NCBI RefSeq assembly: GCF_016654115.1
Contig: NZ_JAEQAZ010000001.1
Coordinates: 152,135-216,134, forward strand
Reading direction: 5' to 3'
Source: Streptomyces sp. MBT53
GTDB taxonomy: Bacteria > Actinomycetota > Actinomycetes > Streptomycetales > Streptomycetaceae
Length of the DNA: 64,000 nt
Below are positions 25,790 to 34,774 of the stretch, one piece after another (within the stretch, counting starts at the first letter, position 1; each line of letters opens with the position of its first letter). Made by a program: the position numbers and the translations under genes. Under the pieces are notes generated by a model, which saw nothing but the letters and a program-made list of their open reading frames with translations, was not told where the DNA came from and did not search any database.

Positions 25790-26827
25790 GTGGAGAATCA
25801 CGCTCTCCGCGCATGGATGGGCACTGTCGAGCCTTACATGGCCCCTCTCGCTGACGTCGCCCGCTCGTTCACCGATCTGACGGGCGTACCGGTGGATCTG
25901 CCGAGCGCACTGTTCCTCCGGGCCCAACTGGCCGGTCTGGAACGCCCGGGAAGGATCTCGGCCAACGGCTCCTGCCACCTCCTCCGAGCCGCCGACGGCT
26001 GGACCGCCGTGAACCTGGCCCGCCCCGACGACCTCGCCGCCGTACCCGCACTGCTGGCGTTGCTCGGCTCGCCAGGTGAGCCCAGGGGTCGTCTGGATGC
26101 GGCCGTACGACGGGTCGCGGCTGCCGAAGCGGCGGAGGCCGCGCAGCTGCTGGATATGGCCGCTGCGGTACCCGGATCGGTGACCCCGGACGCACGTCCT
26201 GCGGTGCGCGCCGAGCAGTGGGGCGAGCGGCGTGTGCGAGCCATGGCCGATCTGCGGATTGTGGACTTCTCCGCGCTCTGGGCGGGGCCGTTGTGCGCGC
26301 GGTTGCTCGGGCTGGCGGGCGCGCGGGTGGTGAAGGTGGAGAGCGCGACCCGACCGGACGGCGCGCGCCTCGGGTCGCCCGCCTTCTACCGCTGGCTGCA
26401 CGACGGCCACGACAACGTGGTGGTGGATTTCGCCCCCGGTGCGCTGGACGAACTCGTGGCCGAGGCCGACATCGTCATCGAGGCCTCACGACCCCGCGCG
26501 TTGCGCCGACTCGGCCTTCGCGCCGAGGAGTTCCTCGCCGCCCGCCCCGGCCGGGTCTGGGTCGGCATCACCGGCTACGGACGGGAGAACGACCGCATCG
26601 CTTTCGGAGACGACGCTGCCGTCGCCGGCGGCCTGACCGGCCTCGACCCGAACGGTGACCCCGTCTTCCTCGGCGACGCACTCGCCGACCCCGTCACCGG
26701 CGTCTTCGCCGCCCACGCCGCGGCCCGCTCCCTCGCCAGCGGCGGCGGAGAACTCCTCTGCGTCTCCATGGCCGCCTGCGCCGCGACCCTCGCCGAGACG
26801 CACACACCGGTCCGCCCGCCGTGCTGA
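25790..26827 (+). CDS. CaiB/BaiF-type CoA-transferase 2 with rearranged domain order
   Basis: 345 residues from GTG 25790 (AGAAGGGGG upstream). The canonical N-terminal motif of class III CoA-transferases, VDFSALWAGPLCARLLGLAG, does not appear until about residue 157; the preceding segment contains ISANGSCHLLRAADGWTAVN, which resembles the small-domain stretch normally found after the Rossmann domain. The catalytic Asp candidate is in GDALADPVTGVFAAHAA. So the order is small domain then large domain, as if circularly permuted. GTG of the next gene overlaps by 7 bp. Function in CoA exchange or racemisation is inferred. Confidence 0.78.
   Translation: MENHALRAWMGTVEPYMAPLADVARSFTDLTGVPVDLPSALFLRAQLAGLERPGRISANGSCHLLRAADGWTAVNLARPDDLAAVPALLALLGSPGEPRGRLDAAVRRVAAAEAAEAAQLLDMAAAVPGSVTPDARPAVRAEQWGERRVRAMADLRIVDFSALWAGPLCARLLGLAGARVVKVESATRPDGARLGSPAFYRWLHDGHDNVVVDFAPGALDELVAEADIVIEASRPRALRRLGLRAEEFLAARPGRVWVGITGYGRENDRIAFGDDAAVAGGLTGLDPNGDPVFLGDALADPVTGVFAAHAAARSLASGGGELLCVSMAACAATLAETHTPVRPPC
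25793..25807. promoter_or_regulatory. Possible degenerate operator, site 6 (GAGAAT-CAC-GCTCTC)
   Basis: Ten of twelve arm bases match GAGAAT-N3-ATTCTC; it covers codons 2-6 of the gene at 25790 and is 74 bp from the divergent hydratase start. Overlap with coding sequence makes chance plausible. Confidence 0.35.
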
Positions 26828-28071
26828 TCAGGAACGTGGAGGTGGTGGGCCACAGAGCGGCGGTGGACGTACGGATCGAAGGCGGGCGGATCGCCGAGAT
26901 CGGGCCCGGGCTGCCGGGGCGCGGTGAAGTGGACGGTCGGGGCGGTGCGTTGCTGCCCGGTCTGCACGACCACCACGTCCACCTCGCGGCGCTGGCCGCC
27001 GAAGCCGCCTCCGTGCGCGTCGGACCGACAGACGTCCGGGACCGTACGGCGTTCGCGGCGGCCTTGGCGAGTGGGCCGCAGGGGGAGTGGGTGCGGGCCG
27101 TCGGCTACCACGAAAGCGTGGCGGGGGAGTTGGACCGGTGGACGCTGGACGCGCTGGTCCCCGATCGGCCGGTGCGGGTGCAGCATCGCACCGGCGCGCT
27201 GTGGGTGTGGAACAGCGCCGCGCTCCGGGCGGCCGGGCTGGACGGCGACGGACGGTTCTGGCGCGAGGACGAGCGGCTGCGCGGGTTCGTGCCGCCCATA
27301 CGGCTGGATCTGGAGGGCGTGGGGCGGCGGGCGGCGGCACTCGGCGTCACCGGGTTCACCAACGCCGACCCGCACCCGGCCGCCGGGCTCACCCAGCTGC
27401 TGTCGGTCCTCCCGCAACGCCTCCTGGTGATGGGCGTCGACGAGCCTGTGAAGCTGATGCTCGACGATCCGACGCTCCCCACACCGGCCCAACTCGCTGG
27501 CACCATAGGGGAGATCAGACCCAGACCGGTCGCCGTGCACTGCGTGACCCGGGTGCAGTTGCTGGTGACGCTGCTCGCCCTGGACGAGGTGGGCCCGGCC
27601 GACGGCGACCGGATCGAGCACGGGTCGGTCATCCCGGCCGAGACGATCCCGTGGCTGCGACGACTAGGGGTGACGGTGGTGACCCAGCCCCACTTTCCCG
27701 CCGAACGGGCCGCCGCGTACGCCACCGACGTGGACCCCGACGACCGCCCCCACCTCTACCGCTGCCGCACCCTGACCGAGGCCGGCATCCCCCTCGCCGC
27801 GGGCACCGACGCGCCCTACGGCACCTCGGACCCCTGGGCGGTCATGCGGGCGGCGACCGAACGGGTCGACGGCGAGCGGCTCCGACCAGAGGCTGCGCTA
27901 CGGCTGTTCACCGGCGAGCCCCAACACCCAGCCCGGACAAGACGGTTGGCGGTGGGCGCGGTCGCCGACCTGTGCCTGCTCCATGTACCGCTGCGCGAGG
28001 CCCTCAACGCGTTGTCCGGTGAACTGGTCCGCGCCGCATACGTGTCCGGCCGCCCTATCACGCCCGTATGA
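26821..28071 (+). CDS. Amidohydrolase family 3 (YtcJ-like) metal-dependent hydrolase
   Basis: 416 residues. LLPGLHDHHVHLAALAAEA near residue 45 carries the HxH metal pair, DRIEHGSVIP holds a third histidine region, and AAGTDAPYGTSDPW the metal aspartate. YtcJ-type enzymes hydrolyse amide or ester-like bonds; the substrate here is unknown. Translationally coupled to CoA-transferase 2, so it likely processes a product or carrier of the same pathway. It ends 3 bp from the convergent SDR stop at 28075, leaving no room for a terminator. Confidence 0.82.
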   Translation: MLIRNVEVVGHRAAVDVRIEGGRIAEIGPGLPGRGEVDGRGGALLPGLHDHHVHLAALAAEAASVRVGPTDVRDRTAFAAALASGPQGEWVRAVGYHESVAGELDRWTLDALVPDRPVRVQHRTGALWVWNSAALRAAGLDGDGRFWREDERLRGFVPPIRLDLEGVGRRAAALGVTGFTNADPHPAAGLTQLLSVLPQRLLVMGVDEPVKLMLDDPTLPTPAQLAGTIGEIRPRPVAVHCVTRVQLLVTLLALDEVGPADGDRIEHGSVIPAETIPWLRRLGVTVVTQPHFPAERAAAYATDVDPDDRPHLYRCRTLTEAGIPLAAGTDAPYGTSDPWAVMRAATERVDGERLRPEAALRLFTGEPQHPARTRRLAVGAVADLCLLHVPLREALNALSGELVRAAYVSGRPITPV

Positions 28072-28074
28072 CCT

Positions 28075-28836
28075 CTACACGCTGTACCCGCCGTCGACTC
28101 CCAACGCCTGCCCGGTGATGAACCCCGCCCGGTCCGAGGCGAGGAACGCGACCGCCTCCGCGATGTCGGTCGCATCGCCGAAGCGGCGCATCGGGATGTT
28201 GCGCCGGGTGACTGCGAGGGCGTCCTCGTCGAGTTCGCCGGAGCTGATCAGACGACCGGCGATACCGTCGTTGAGCATGCCGGGTGCCACGCAGTTCACG
28301 CGGACGCCGTAGCGGCCCTCCTCGGCGGCCAGTGCCCGGGCCACCGCCTCGACCGCGCCCTTCGCGCCCGACGACAGCCCGTCCCGTACGGGGAAGCGGC
28401 GGGTGGCGACGGTCGTCACGGCGACGATGTTGCCCCGGCCCTCGCGCAGCAGCGGCAGCGCGGGATGGACGAGGTTGAAGAACGCCACGGCGTCGCCTTC
28501 GAGTTGGGCGCGGTACTCGCTCGGCGAGACCCTGCTCAGGTGCCTCATCGGTACATGCGGGCCCGCCGCGTACACGAGCGTGTGGATGCCTCCGGGTGCC
28601 TCCGTCACGGCCTCGGCCGTGGCGGCCTCGTCGGTCAAGTCCAGCCGTATCGCCCGCACTTGACGGCCCAGCTTCCTCGCCTCGGCGGCTACGGCGTCCG
28701 CCGCTTCCTGGTTGGCCCGGTACGTGAGGACGATGTCGCTGCCCCGTTCGGCGAGGAGTCGTACGACCGCCGCCCCGATACCGCCCGAGCCGCCCGCCAC
28801 GAACGCGACACCTGGTCTGCTGGAGAAGTCCGGCAC
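28075..28836 (-). CDS. SDR-family protein 5, catalytic tyrosine missing
   Basis: 253 residues from GTG 28836 (GAGG 8 bases upstream). The NAD(P) loop GGSGGIG and the C-terminal ITGQALGVDGGYSV are normal. In the active site the usual Y-x-x-x-K reads SSGAK (Tyr to Ser), and the serine strand reads VAVTTVATRR (Thr). NNAG is YAAG. It therefore may not catalyse a standard alcohol dehydrogenation; related Tyr-less SDRs act as enoyl reductases or lyases, or have lost activity. Last gene of the nine-gene minus operon that starts at 37685. Confidence 0.83.
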   Translation of the reverse strand: MPDFSSRPGVAFVAGGSGGIGAAVVRLLAERGSDIVLTYRANQEAADAVAAEARKLGRQVRAIRLDLTDEAATAEAVTEAPGGIHTLVYAAGPHVPMRHLSRVSPSEYRAQLEGDAVAFFNLVHPALPLLREGRGNIVAVTTVATRRFPVRDGLSSGAKGAVEAVARALAAEEGRYGVRVNCVAPGMLNDGIAGRLISSGELDEDALAVTRRNIPMRRFGDATDIAEAVAFLASDRAGFITGQALGVDGGYSV

Positions 28837-28846
28837 CGTAACCGCC

Positions 28847-29995
28847 TCACAATCCGAGGGACTTGGCGATGATGACCTTCATGACCTCGCTGGTTCCGGC
28901 GTAGATGCGGGTGATGCGCGCGTCCGCGTAGAGCCGGGCGATGGGGTATTCCAGCATGTAGCCGTAGCCGCCGAACAGTTGCAGACAGCGGTCGACCGCG
29001 CGGGCCTGCATCTCGGTGCAGAAGAGCTTGACCTTGGCGGCGTCCGGCCCGCTCAGTTCACCGGCGACGAGTTCGAGCACCGCCCGGTCGAGCATGGCCT
29101 GTGCGGCCTCGACCTCGGCTGCCACGGCGGCGAGTTCGAACTTGGTGTTCTGGAAGGAGGCGACCGTTTTCCCGAACGCCTTGCGCTCCTTGACGTACGC
29201 GATCGTCGTGTCCAGGGCCGCCCGCGCCTGCGCGACCGAACCCACCGCCACCGTCATCCGCTCCTGCGGGAGGTTGTGGCCGAGATAGCCGAACGCGGCA
29301 CCCTCCTCGCCGAGCCGGTTGGCGACCGGGACCCGCACGTCGTCGAAGGCCAGCTCCACCGTGTCCTGCACCTTGATGCCCAGCTTGTGCAGTACCCGGC
29401 CCCGAGTGAAACCGGGCATGCCGTCCTCGACGACCAGCAGGGTGAGCCCGGCGCGGCGGTTGTCCGGGTCGGTAGACGTACGGGCCACGACGATCACCAG
29501 GTCGGCGAGGAGGCCGCCGGTGATGAAGGTCTTCGCACCGTTGAGAATGTACGAGTCCCCGTCGCGCACGGCGGTCGTACGGATCCCGGCGAGATCCGAG
29601 CCTGTGCCCGGCTCGGTCATCGCGATGGCCGTCAGCAGCTTTCCGGAGGCCAGACCGGGGAACCAGCGCTCGCGCTGCTCCCGGTCGGCGTAGGTGAGGA
29701 AGTACGGCAGGACGACGTCGAGTTGGGTGCGGACGGTACCCAACGTGACCAGGGCGCGGGCCGATTCCTCCTGGAGGACGACGTTGTAGCGGTAGTCGTC
29801 GAGGCCCGCTCCGCCGTACTCCTCGGGGACCGCCGTGCCCAACAGGCCCAGCGAGCCCAGCTGTTCGAAGAGCATGCGGGGGAGTCGGCCGGCCTCCTCC
29901 CACTCGGAGTAGTGCGGGACGACCTCCTTGGCGACGAAGTCCCTGGCGAGCCGACGGAATGCCTCGTGGTCGTCGGTGAAGACGTCTCGGCGCAC
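28847..29995 (-). CDS. Acyl-CoA dehydrogenase (FadE), stand-alone
   Basis: 382 residues from GTG 29995 (AGGGGA upstream). Complete ACAD fold: VPEEYGGAGLDDYRYN, MTEPGTGSDLAGIRT (flavin contacts), GAKTFITGGLLADL, the helix NLPQERMTVAVGS whose Glu is the likely catalytic base, KAFGKTVASFQNTKFELA, QLFGGYGYMLEYPI and the end RIYAGTSEVMKVIIAKSLG. Unlike the two pairs, it has no short partner next to it, so it is probably a homotetramer acting on a medium or branched acyl-CoA. 11 bp from the thiolase stop. Confidence 0.9.
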   Translation of the reverse strand: MRRDVFTDDHEAFRRLARDFVAKEVVPHYSEWEEAGRLPRMLFEQLGSLGLLGTAVPEEYGGAGLDDYRYNVVLQEESARALVTLGTVRTQLDVVLPYFLTYADREQRERWFPGLASGKLLTAIAMTEPGTGSDLAGIRTTAVRDGDSYILNGAKTFITGGLLADLVIVVARTSTDPDNRRAGLTLLVVEDGMPGFTRGRVLHKLGIKVQDTVELAFDDVRVPVANRLGEEGAAFGYLGHNLPQERMTVAVGSVAQARAALDTTIAYVKERKAFGKTVASFQNTKFELAAVAAEVEAAQAMLDRAVLELVAGELSGPDAAKVKLFCTEMQARAVDRCLQLFGGYGYMLEYPIARLYADARITRIYAGTSEVMKVIIAKSLGL

Positions 29996-30006
29996 AACAT
30001 CCCCTG

Positions 30007-31155
30007 TCAGGAAGCGAGTTCGACGACGGTGGCGTTGGCGGTGCCGCCGCCCTCGCACATGGTCTGCAGGCCGTAGCGGATCCCGTGGTCCCGCATGTGG
30101 TGGAGCATGCGCGTCATCAGGACGGCACCCGACGCGCCGAGCGGATGCCCGAGCGCTATGGCGCCCCCGAGCGGGTTGAGGAGGGCCGGGTCCGCTCCGG
30201 TCTCGGCCAACCAGGCGAGCGGGATCGGCGCGAAGGCCTCGTTGACCTCGACGACGCCCACTTCGGAGAGTGCCACTCCGGCCTTGCGGAGCACCTTCTC
30301 GGTCGCGGGGATCGGCCCGGTCAGCATCAGGACCGGATCGGAACCGGTGACCACGCCCGCCCGGTAGCGCGCGATCGGCGTCAGCCCCAGCTCACGGGCC
30401 TTCTCCGGAGTGGTCACCAGCAGGGCCGCCGCACCGTCGGAGATCTGCGAGGAGTTGCCCGCGTGGATCACCCCGTCCTCCTGGAAGGACGGTTTCAGCT
30501 TCGCGAGAGTGGCGCTGCTCGTCCCTCGCCGGATGCCTTCGTCCAGGGTCACGGTGTCGCCCTTGTCGTCGGTCACCGGCACGATCTGCGCGTCGAACGC
30601 CCCGCCGTCCTGCGCGGCCGCCGCCCGCTCGTGCGACAGCGCGGCGAACTCGTCGAGGACACCCCGGCCCAGTCCCCACTTCCGCGCGATCAGCTCGGCC
30701 GAGACGCCCTGGTTGAAGGAGAAGTCCTCGTAACGGGCGAGGACTTGGGGACCGTACGGCATCCCGCCGGCCCGGGAGGCCCCGAGCGGCACCCGGCTCA
30801 TCACCTCGACGCCGCCCGCCACCACGACGTCCTGCTGGCCGGACATGACCGCCTGGGCGGCGAAGTCCAGGGCCTGCTGGCTCGATCCGCAGGCCCGGTT
30901 CACCGTGGTCCCAGGAATGGTCTCGGGCCAGCCCGCGGCCAGTACCGCGTAGCGGCCGATGTTGCTCGACTGGTCGCCGAGCTGGCCCACGCAGCCCCAC
31001 ACCACGTCGTCCACGACCTCGGGATCCAGGCCCGTACGGTCGACGAGGGCCCGGAGGACGACGGCGGAGAGGTCGGCCGCGTGCACGCCGGCCAGACCGC
31101 CGTTCCGCTTGCCGACGGCGGTCCGGACCGCCTCGACCACCACTGCCTCACGCAT
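30007..31155 (-). CDS. Thiolase 2 (acetyl-CoA C-acyltransferase, FadA5/FadA6-like)
   Basis: 382 residues. Catalytic Cys in TVNRACGSSQQAL near residue 89, NEAFAPIPLAW, His in ALGHPLGASGA and second Cys in MCEGGGTANAT. The sequence class (MREAVVVEAVRTAVGKRNGGLAG) matches actinobacterial FadA5/FadA6-type catabolic thiolases. TAATG coupling to the hydratase upstream. It should release acetyl-CoA or propionyl-CoA from a 3-ketoacyl-CoA. Confidence 0.92.
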   Translation of the reverse strand: MREAVVVEAVRTAVGKRNGGLAGVHAADLSAVVLRALVDRTGLDPEVVDDVVWGCVGQLGDQSSNIGRYAVLAAGWPETIPGTTVNRACGSSQQALDFAAQAVMSGQQDVVVAGGVEVMSRVPLGASRAGGMPYGPQVLARYEDFSFNQGVSAELIARKWGLGRGVLDEFAALSHERAAAAQDGGAFDAQIVPVTDDKGDTVTLDEGIRRGTSSATLAKLKPSFQEDGVIHAGNSSQISDGAAALLVTTPEKARELGLTPIARYRAGVVTGSDPVLMLTGPIPATEKVLRKAGVALSEVGVVEVNEAFAPIPLAWLAETGADPALLNPLGGAIALGHPLGASGAVLMTRMLHHMRDHGIRYGLQTMCEGGGTANATVVELAS

Positions 31156-31976
31156 TACGTCTCCTTTGTCGTTCTGGGCGCGGCTGTTCCCGGCACCGCC
31201 CAGCGCCCCGTGTAGCGAGGCGGACGCTTCTCCACGAAGGCCGCGTACGCCTCCGGGACGTCCGCCGTGGCGAAGTTCATGGCCTGCGACCGCGCCTCAC
31301 CGGCAAGGGCCTCGCGCAGGGTGCGATCGGCGTTCTCGTTGAGGAGCGCCTTGTTCTGCGCGAGAGCCACCGGGGCCCCGGCGACCAGTCGGGCGGTCAG
31401 GTCGTCCACGTAGGCGTCGATCTTGTCGGTGTCCACGACCCAGGTCACCAGGTTCAGCGCGCGGGCCTCCTCGGCGTCGATCGTCTCGGCCAGCAGCACG
31501 AGCCGTTTCGCCTGCTGCAACCCCACCAGCTTCGGCAACAGCCACGAGCCGCCGCAGTCCAGGGACAGGGCACGGCGCGCGAAGATCTGCGAGAACGTGC
31601 TGTCCGGGGTGGCCACGACGAAGTCACAGCCCAGGGCGAGATTCCAGCCCGCGCCGACCGCCACGCCCTGCACCTTGGCGATCGTGGGGATCGGCAACTC
31701 GTGCAGCAGCAGCGTGACTTCGGTCAGAGTCCGCATCCGGTAGAGGGGATGCTCGTCGCTGACGCCCTTGCGGATGTCGGCCCCGGAGCAGAACGCACCG
31801 CCCGCACCGGTCAACACCAGCGCACGTACCGTACGGTCGCGGCCCGCAGCGGAGAGCGCAGTGCGCAGCGCGTCCCACAGTTCGGCGTCGATCGCGTTCT
31901 TGCGCTCCGGCCGGTTCAGCGTCAGCGTCCGAACGCCGTCGGCGTCGCTCGTCAGAAGCACCGGCGGCCCGCTCAT
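31155..31976 (-). CDS. Enoyl-CoA hydratase/isomerase 3 (PaaG-like active site)
   Basis: 273 residues, ATG 31976 overlapping the CoA-transferase stop (ATGA). Crotonase fold with FCSGADIRKG and VAVGAGWNLALGCD. The first hydratase Glu is Asn (GAGWNLA) and the second is also missing, while an Asp is present in SLDCGGSWLLP, the pattern of PaaG-type isomerases and related hydrolases. So isomerisation of a double bond, or ring hydrolysis, is more likely than hydration. Confidence 0.87.
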   Translation of the reverse strand: MSGPPVLLTSDADGVRTLTLNRPERKNAIDAELWDALRTALSAAGRDRTVRALVLTGAGGAFCSGADIRKGVSDEHPLYRMRTLTEVTLLLHELPIPTIAKVQGVAVGAGWNLALGCDFVVATPDSTFSQIFARRALSLDCGGSWLLPKLVGLQQAKRLVLLAETIDAEEARALNLVTWVVDTDKIDAYVDDLTARLVAGAPVALAQNKALLNENADRTLREALAGEARSQAMNFATADVPEAYAAFVEKRPPRYTGRWAVPGTAAPRTTKET

Positions 31977-33172
31977 CGCACCGCTCCCTGTGCCCGGAGA
32001 ACGGCGATCTCCTCGCCCGTGAGGCCGAGTTCGGTGAGTACGGCGTCGGTGTGCTGGCCGAGCGCGGGAATCGCGCCCATCGGTGGGTCGTACCCGGCGA
32101 TGACCGGGGGTGGCAGCAGCGCCGGTACCGGACCGGACGGTGTGTCGATCTCCCGCCACCGGTTGCGCGCCTGGAGATGCGGGTGGGCGATGACGTCACT
32201 GGTCGTGTTGTAACGGGAGTTGCCGATCCCGGCCGCGTCCGCGCGGTCCTGTACGTACGCGAGGTCGTGCCGTGCGCACCAGGCGCTGATCTCCGGCTCC
32301 AGCAGGTCGCGGTGTTCCACCCGCCCCGCGTTGCTCCGGAAGCGGGGATCGTCCGCGAGGTCGGGCCGGTCGAGCAACTCCCGTGCCAGGCGCTGCCATT
32401 CACGGTCGTTCGTCGTCCCGAGGATCACGGTGTGGCCGTCGGCGGTGCGATGGGCGCCGTACGGTGCCACGGCGGGCGAACTCAGGCCGAGCGGCTGCTG
32501 CTCGACCCCGGAGTGCTGGGTGTAGGTGAGCGGATAGCCCATCAGTTCCGTCATCGTGTCGAACAGGCTCACCGCGACGGACGAGGCAGCGGGACCCACC
32601 CCGCGTTCCCTGCCGCAGAGCAGCGCGACGACCGACAGCGCCGCGTACAGGCCGCTGGACACATCGGCCATCGGCGGGCCTGGTTTGGCCGGTGCTCCCG
32701 GGTGCCCGGTCACCGAGCAGGCGCCCGACTCGGCCTGCACGAGCAGGTCGTAGGCCCGCTTGTGGGAGAGCGGGCCACCGGGGCCGTAGCCGTCGATCTC
32801 GACGGCGATCAGCTCGGGGTGACGGGTCGTCAAGTCGCCGGGGGAGATGCCGAGTTTGGCCGTGGTGCCGGGTGTGAGGTTGGAGACGAGGACGTCGGCG
32901 CGCTCCAGCAGCCGGTGCAACACGCCCATGCCGCCGGGTGACTTGAGGTCCAGGGCCACCGACTCCTTGCCCCGGTTGACCCACACGAAGTGCGCCCCGA
33001 GTCCCTTGACGACGTCGTCGTAGTGGCGGGCGAAATCCCCGCCCTGGGGGTTCTCGACCTTGATCACGCGGGCGCCGAAGTCGCCGAGCGTGCGGGTGCA
33101 CATGGGAGCTGAGATCGCCTGCTCCAAAGCGACCACGGTGATTCCGGCCAGCGGCCCGGTCGTTGTCGTCAT
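31973..33172 (-). CDS. Class III (CaiB/BaiF) CoA-transferase 3
   Basis: 399 residues from ATG 33172 (a GTG at 33175 is equally possible). Full-length family member with conventional order: PLAGITVVALEQAISAPMCTRTLGDFG, VNRGKESVALDLKSPGG, EIDGYGPGGP and PMADVSSGLYAALS with the catalytic Asp, followed by the C-terminal small domain GHTVILGTTNDREW. Three CoA-transferases in one locus suggests that CoA is repeatedly moved between intermediates instead of being hydrolysed and religated. Confidence 0.9.
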   Translation of the reverse strand: MTTTTGPLAGITVVALEQAISAPMCTRTLGDFGARVIKVENPQGGDFARHYDDVVKGLGAHFVWVNRGKESVALDLKSPGGMGVLHRLLERADVLVSNLTPGTTAKLGISPGDLTTRHPELIAVEIDGYGPGGPLSHKRAYDLLVQAESGACSVTGHPGAPAKPGPPMADVSSGLYAALSVVALLCGRERGVGPAASSVAVSLFDTMTELMGYPLTYTQHSGVEQQPLGLSSPAVAPYGAHRTADGHTVILGTTNDREWQRLARELLDRPDLADDPRFRSNAGRVEHRDLLEPEISAWCARHDLAYVQDRADAAGIGNSRYNTTSDVIAHPHLQARNRWREIDTPSGPVPALLPPPVIAGYDPPMGAIPALGQHTDAVLTELGLTGEEIAVLRAQGAVR

Positions 33173-33175
33173 CAC

Positions 33176-34759
33176 TCAGCCCACGGCCGTGAAACTGGCA
33201 CGGAGCTCGTCCTTCAGTACCTTCTGGCTCGCGTTGCGCGGGAGTTGGTCGACGAAGCGGACATGCCGGGGGACCTTGAAGTTCGCCATGTTCTCGCGGG
33301 CCCAGGCGATGATCTCGGGCTCGGTCGTCGGGTGCTCCGGGGCCGCGACGACGAACGCGCAGCCGACCTCGCCGAGGCGTTCGTCGGGAACGCCGATCAC
33401 GGCGACCTGCTGGACGCTCTCGCAGCCGAGAAGCAGCTTCTCGATCTCGGCCGGATAGGCGTTGAAGCCGCCCACGATGTACAGCTCCTTCTTGCGGTCG
33501 ACGATGGCGAGGTTGCCGTCGTCGTCGAGCCGTCCGATGTCCCCGGTGTGCAGCCAGCCCTCGGCGTCGATCGTCGAGGCGGTGGCATCGGGGTCGTCCC
33601 AGTAGCCGCGGGTGACGTTGAAGCCGCGCACGAGGATCTCGCCGTCGAGCCCGATCGGGACGTCGAGCCCGTCATCGGCGACGATCCGGACCTGAACACC
33701 GGGAATGGCGCTCCCCGTGGTGTGCGCGACCGTCTCCTCCGAGTCCCCGACCCGGGTCGTGGTCACCAGCGCGGTGGACTCGGTGAGGCCGTAGGCGCTC
33801 ATCACGATGTCGAACGACAACTCCGTCTTCATGGCCCGGATCAGCGATTCCGGGATCGTCGTACCGCCTGTCATGGAGACCCGGAGCGAGGCCAGGTCGT
33901 GCTCGGCGCGGGCCGGGTGGTTGACCAGGTCGTGGAAGATCGTCGGCGGGCCGAGGAGGATGCTCACCCGCTCCCGGGCGATGAGGTCCAGTGCCCGCCC
34001 CGCGTCGAAGACGGCCATCGGTATGACGGTCACCCCGTGCATCAGGGAGGCCAGCCACCCCGCCTTGTATCCGAAGCAGTGGAAGAACGGCGGGATCACG
34101 AGGAAGGTGTCGGACTCCCGGAACGTGTACTCCTCCGCCATCCACCCGTAGGCGCGCAGGGACTGGCCGTGCGTGAGCATCACGCCCTTGGGGTGGCCCG
34201 TCGTGCCGGACGTGAACATCACGTCGGAGACGTCGTCCGGCGTCAGGCGGTCGATCGACTCATGGGCCGCGGAGGTCGAAATGCCCTCTCCCGCACCGAG
34301 GAAGTCGTTCCACGCCAGCTCGGCCGCCCCTTGCGGACCGAGAACCGACACCGTCTTGTGCAGGGCCGGCAGTTCCGGATCGGCCTTGCGCAGTTCGCCG
34401 ATGTAGTCGTTGCCCAGGAAGGGCGAGGCGAACACGGCAGCCGCCTCCGACTTCCGCAGGATGTACGAGATCTCCTGCGCCTTGAACCGGGTGTTGAGCG
34501 GCACGAGTACGACCCCGGCGCCGTGGATCCCCAGCGCGGCGAAGATCCACTCCGCCGAGTTGGGGGCGCACAGCCCGACCCGGTCCCCGGGCTTGATGCC
34601 GAGCGCGATGGTGGCGCGGACCGCGTGGAGCATCTGGTCCTGCAGCTCCCGGAACGTCCAGCGGCGGTCCCCGTCGATGAGTGCCGTGGCGTCCCCGAAG
34701 CGTTCGGCGGCCAGCCTGATGACGTGGGGGATGCTCAGGAATTCGTCGTCGTAGCGCAT
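33176..34759 (-). CDS. FadD3-like acyl-CoA ligase, ligase 4
   Basis: 527 residues, ATG 34759. ANL motifs TSGTTGHPKGVMLTH near residue 190, SAYGLTEST, the hinge region EGWLHTGDIGRLDDDG, GGFNAYPAEIE, and the end motif NASQKVLK where the glycine before the catalytic lysine is Gln. A paralogue of ligase 2 (3111-4538), with the same GFNAYPAEIE signature and PFFHCFGYKAGWL. In steroid degraders FadD3 activates the propionate side of HIP. Sits mid-operon between the FadE pair B and a CoA-transferase. Confidence 0.9.
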   Translation of the reverse strand: MRYDDEFLSIPHVIRLAAERFGDATALIDGDRRWTFRELQDQMLHAVRATIALGIKPGDRVGLCAPNSAEWIFAALGIHGAGVVLVPLNTRFKAQEISYILRKSEAAAVFASPFLGNDYIGELRKADPELPALHKTVSVLGPQGAAELAWNDFLGAGEGISTSAAHESIDRLTPDDVSDVMFTSGTTGHPKGVMLTHGQSLRAYGWMAEEYTFRESDTFLVIPPFFHCFGYKAGWLASLMHGVTVIPMAVFDAGRALDLIARERVSILLGPPTIFHDLVNHPARAEHDLASLRVSMTGGTTIPESLIRAMKTELSFDIVMSAYGLTESTALVTTTRVGDSEETVAHTTGSAIPGVQVRIVADDGLDVPIGLDGEILVRGFNVTRGYWDDPDATASTIDAEGWLHTGDIGRLDDDGNLAIVDRKKELYIVGGFNAYPAEIEKLLLGCESVQQVAVIGVPDERLGEVGCAFVVAAPEHPTTEPEIIAWARENMANFKVPRHVRFVDQLPRNASQKVLKDELRASFTAVG

Positions 34760-34774
34760 CAGTTGGCTCCAGGG

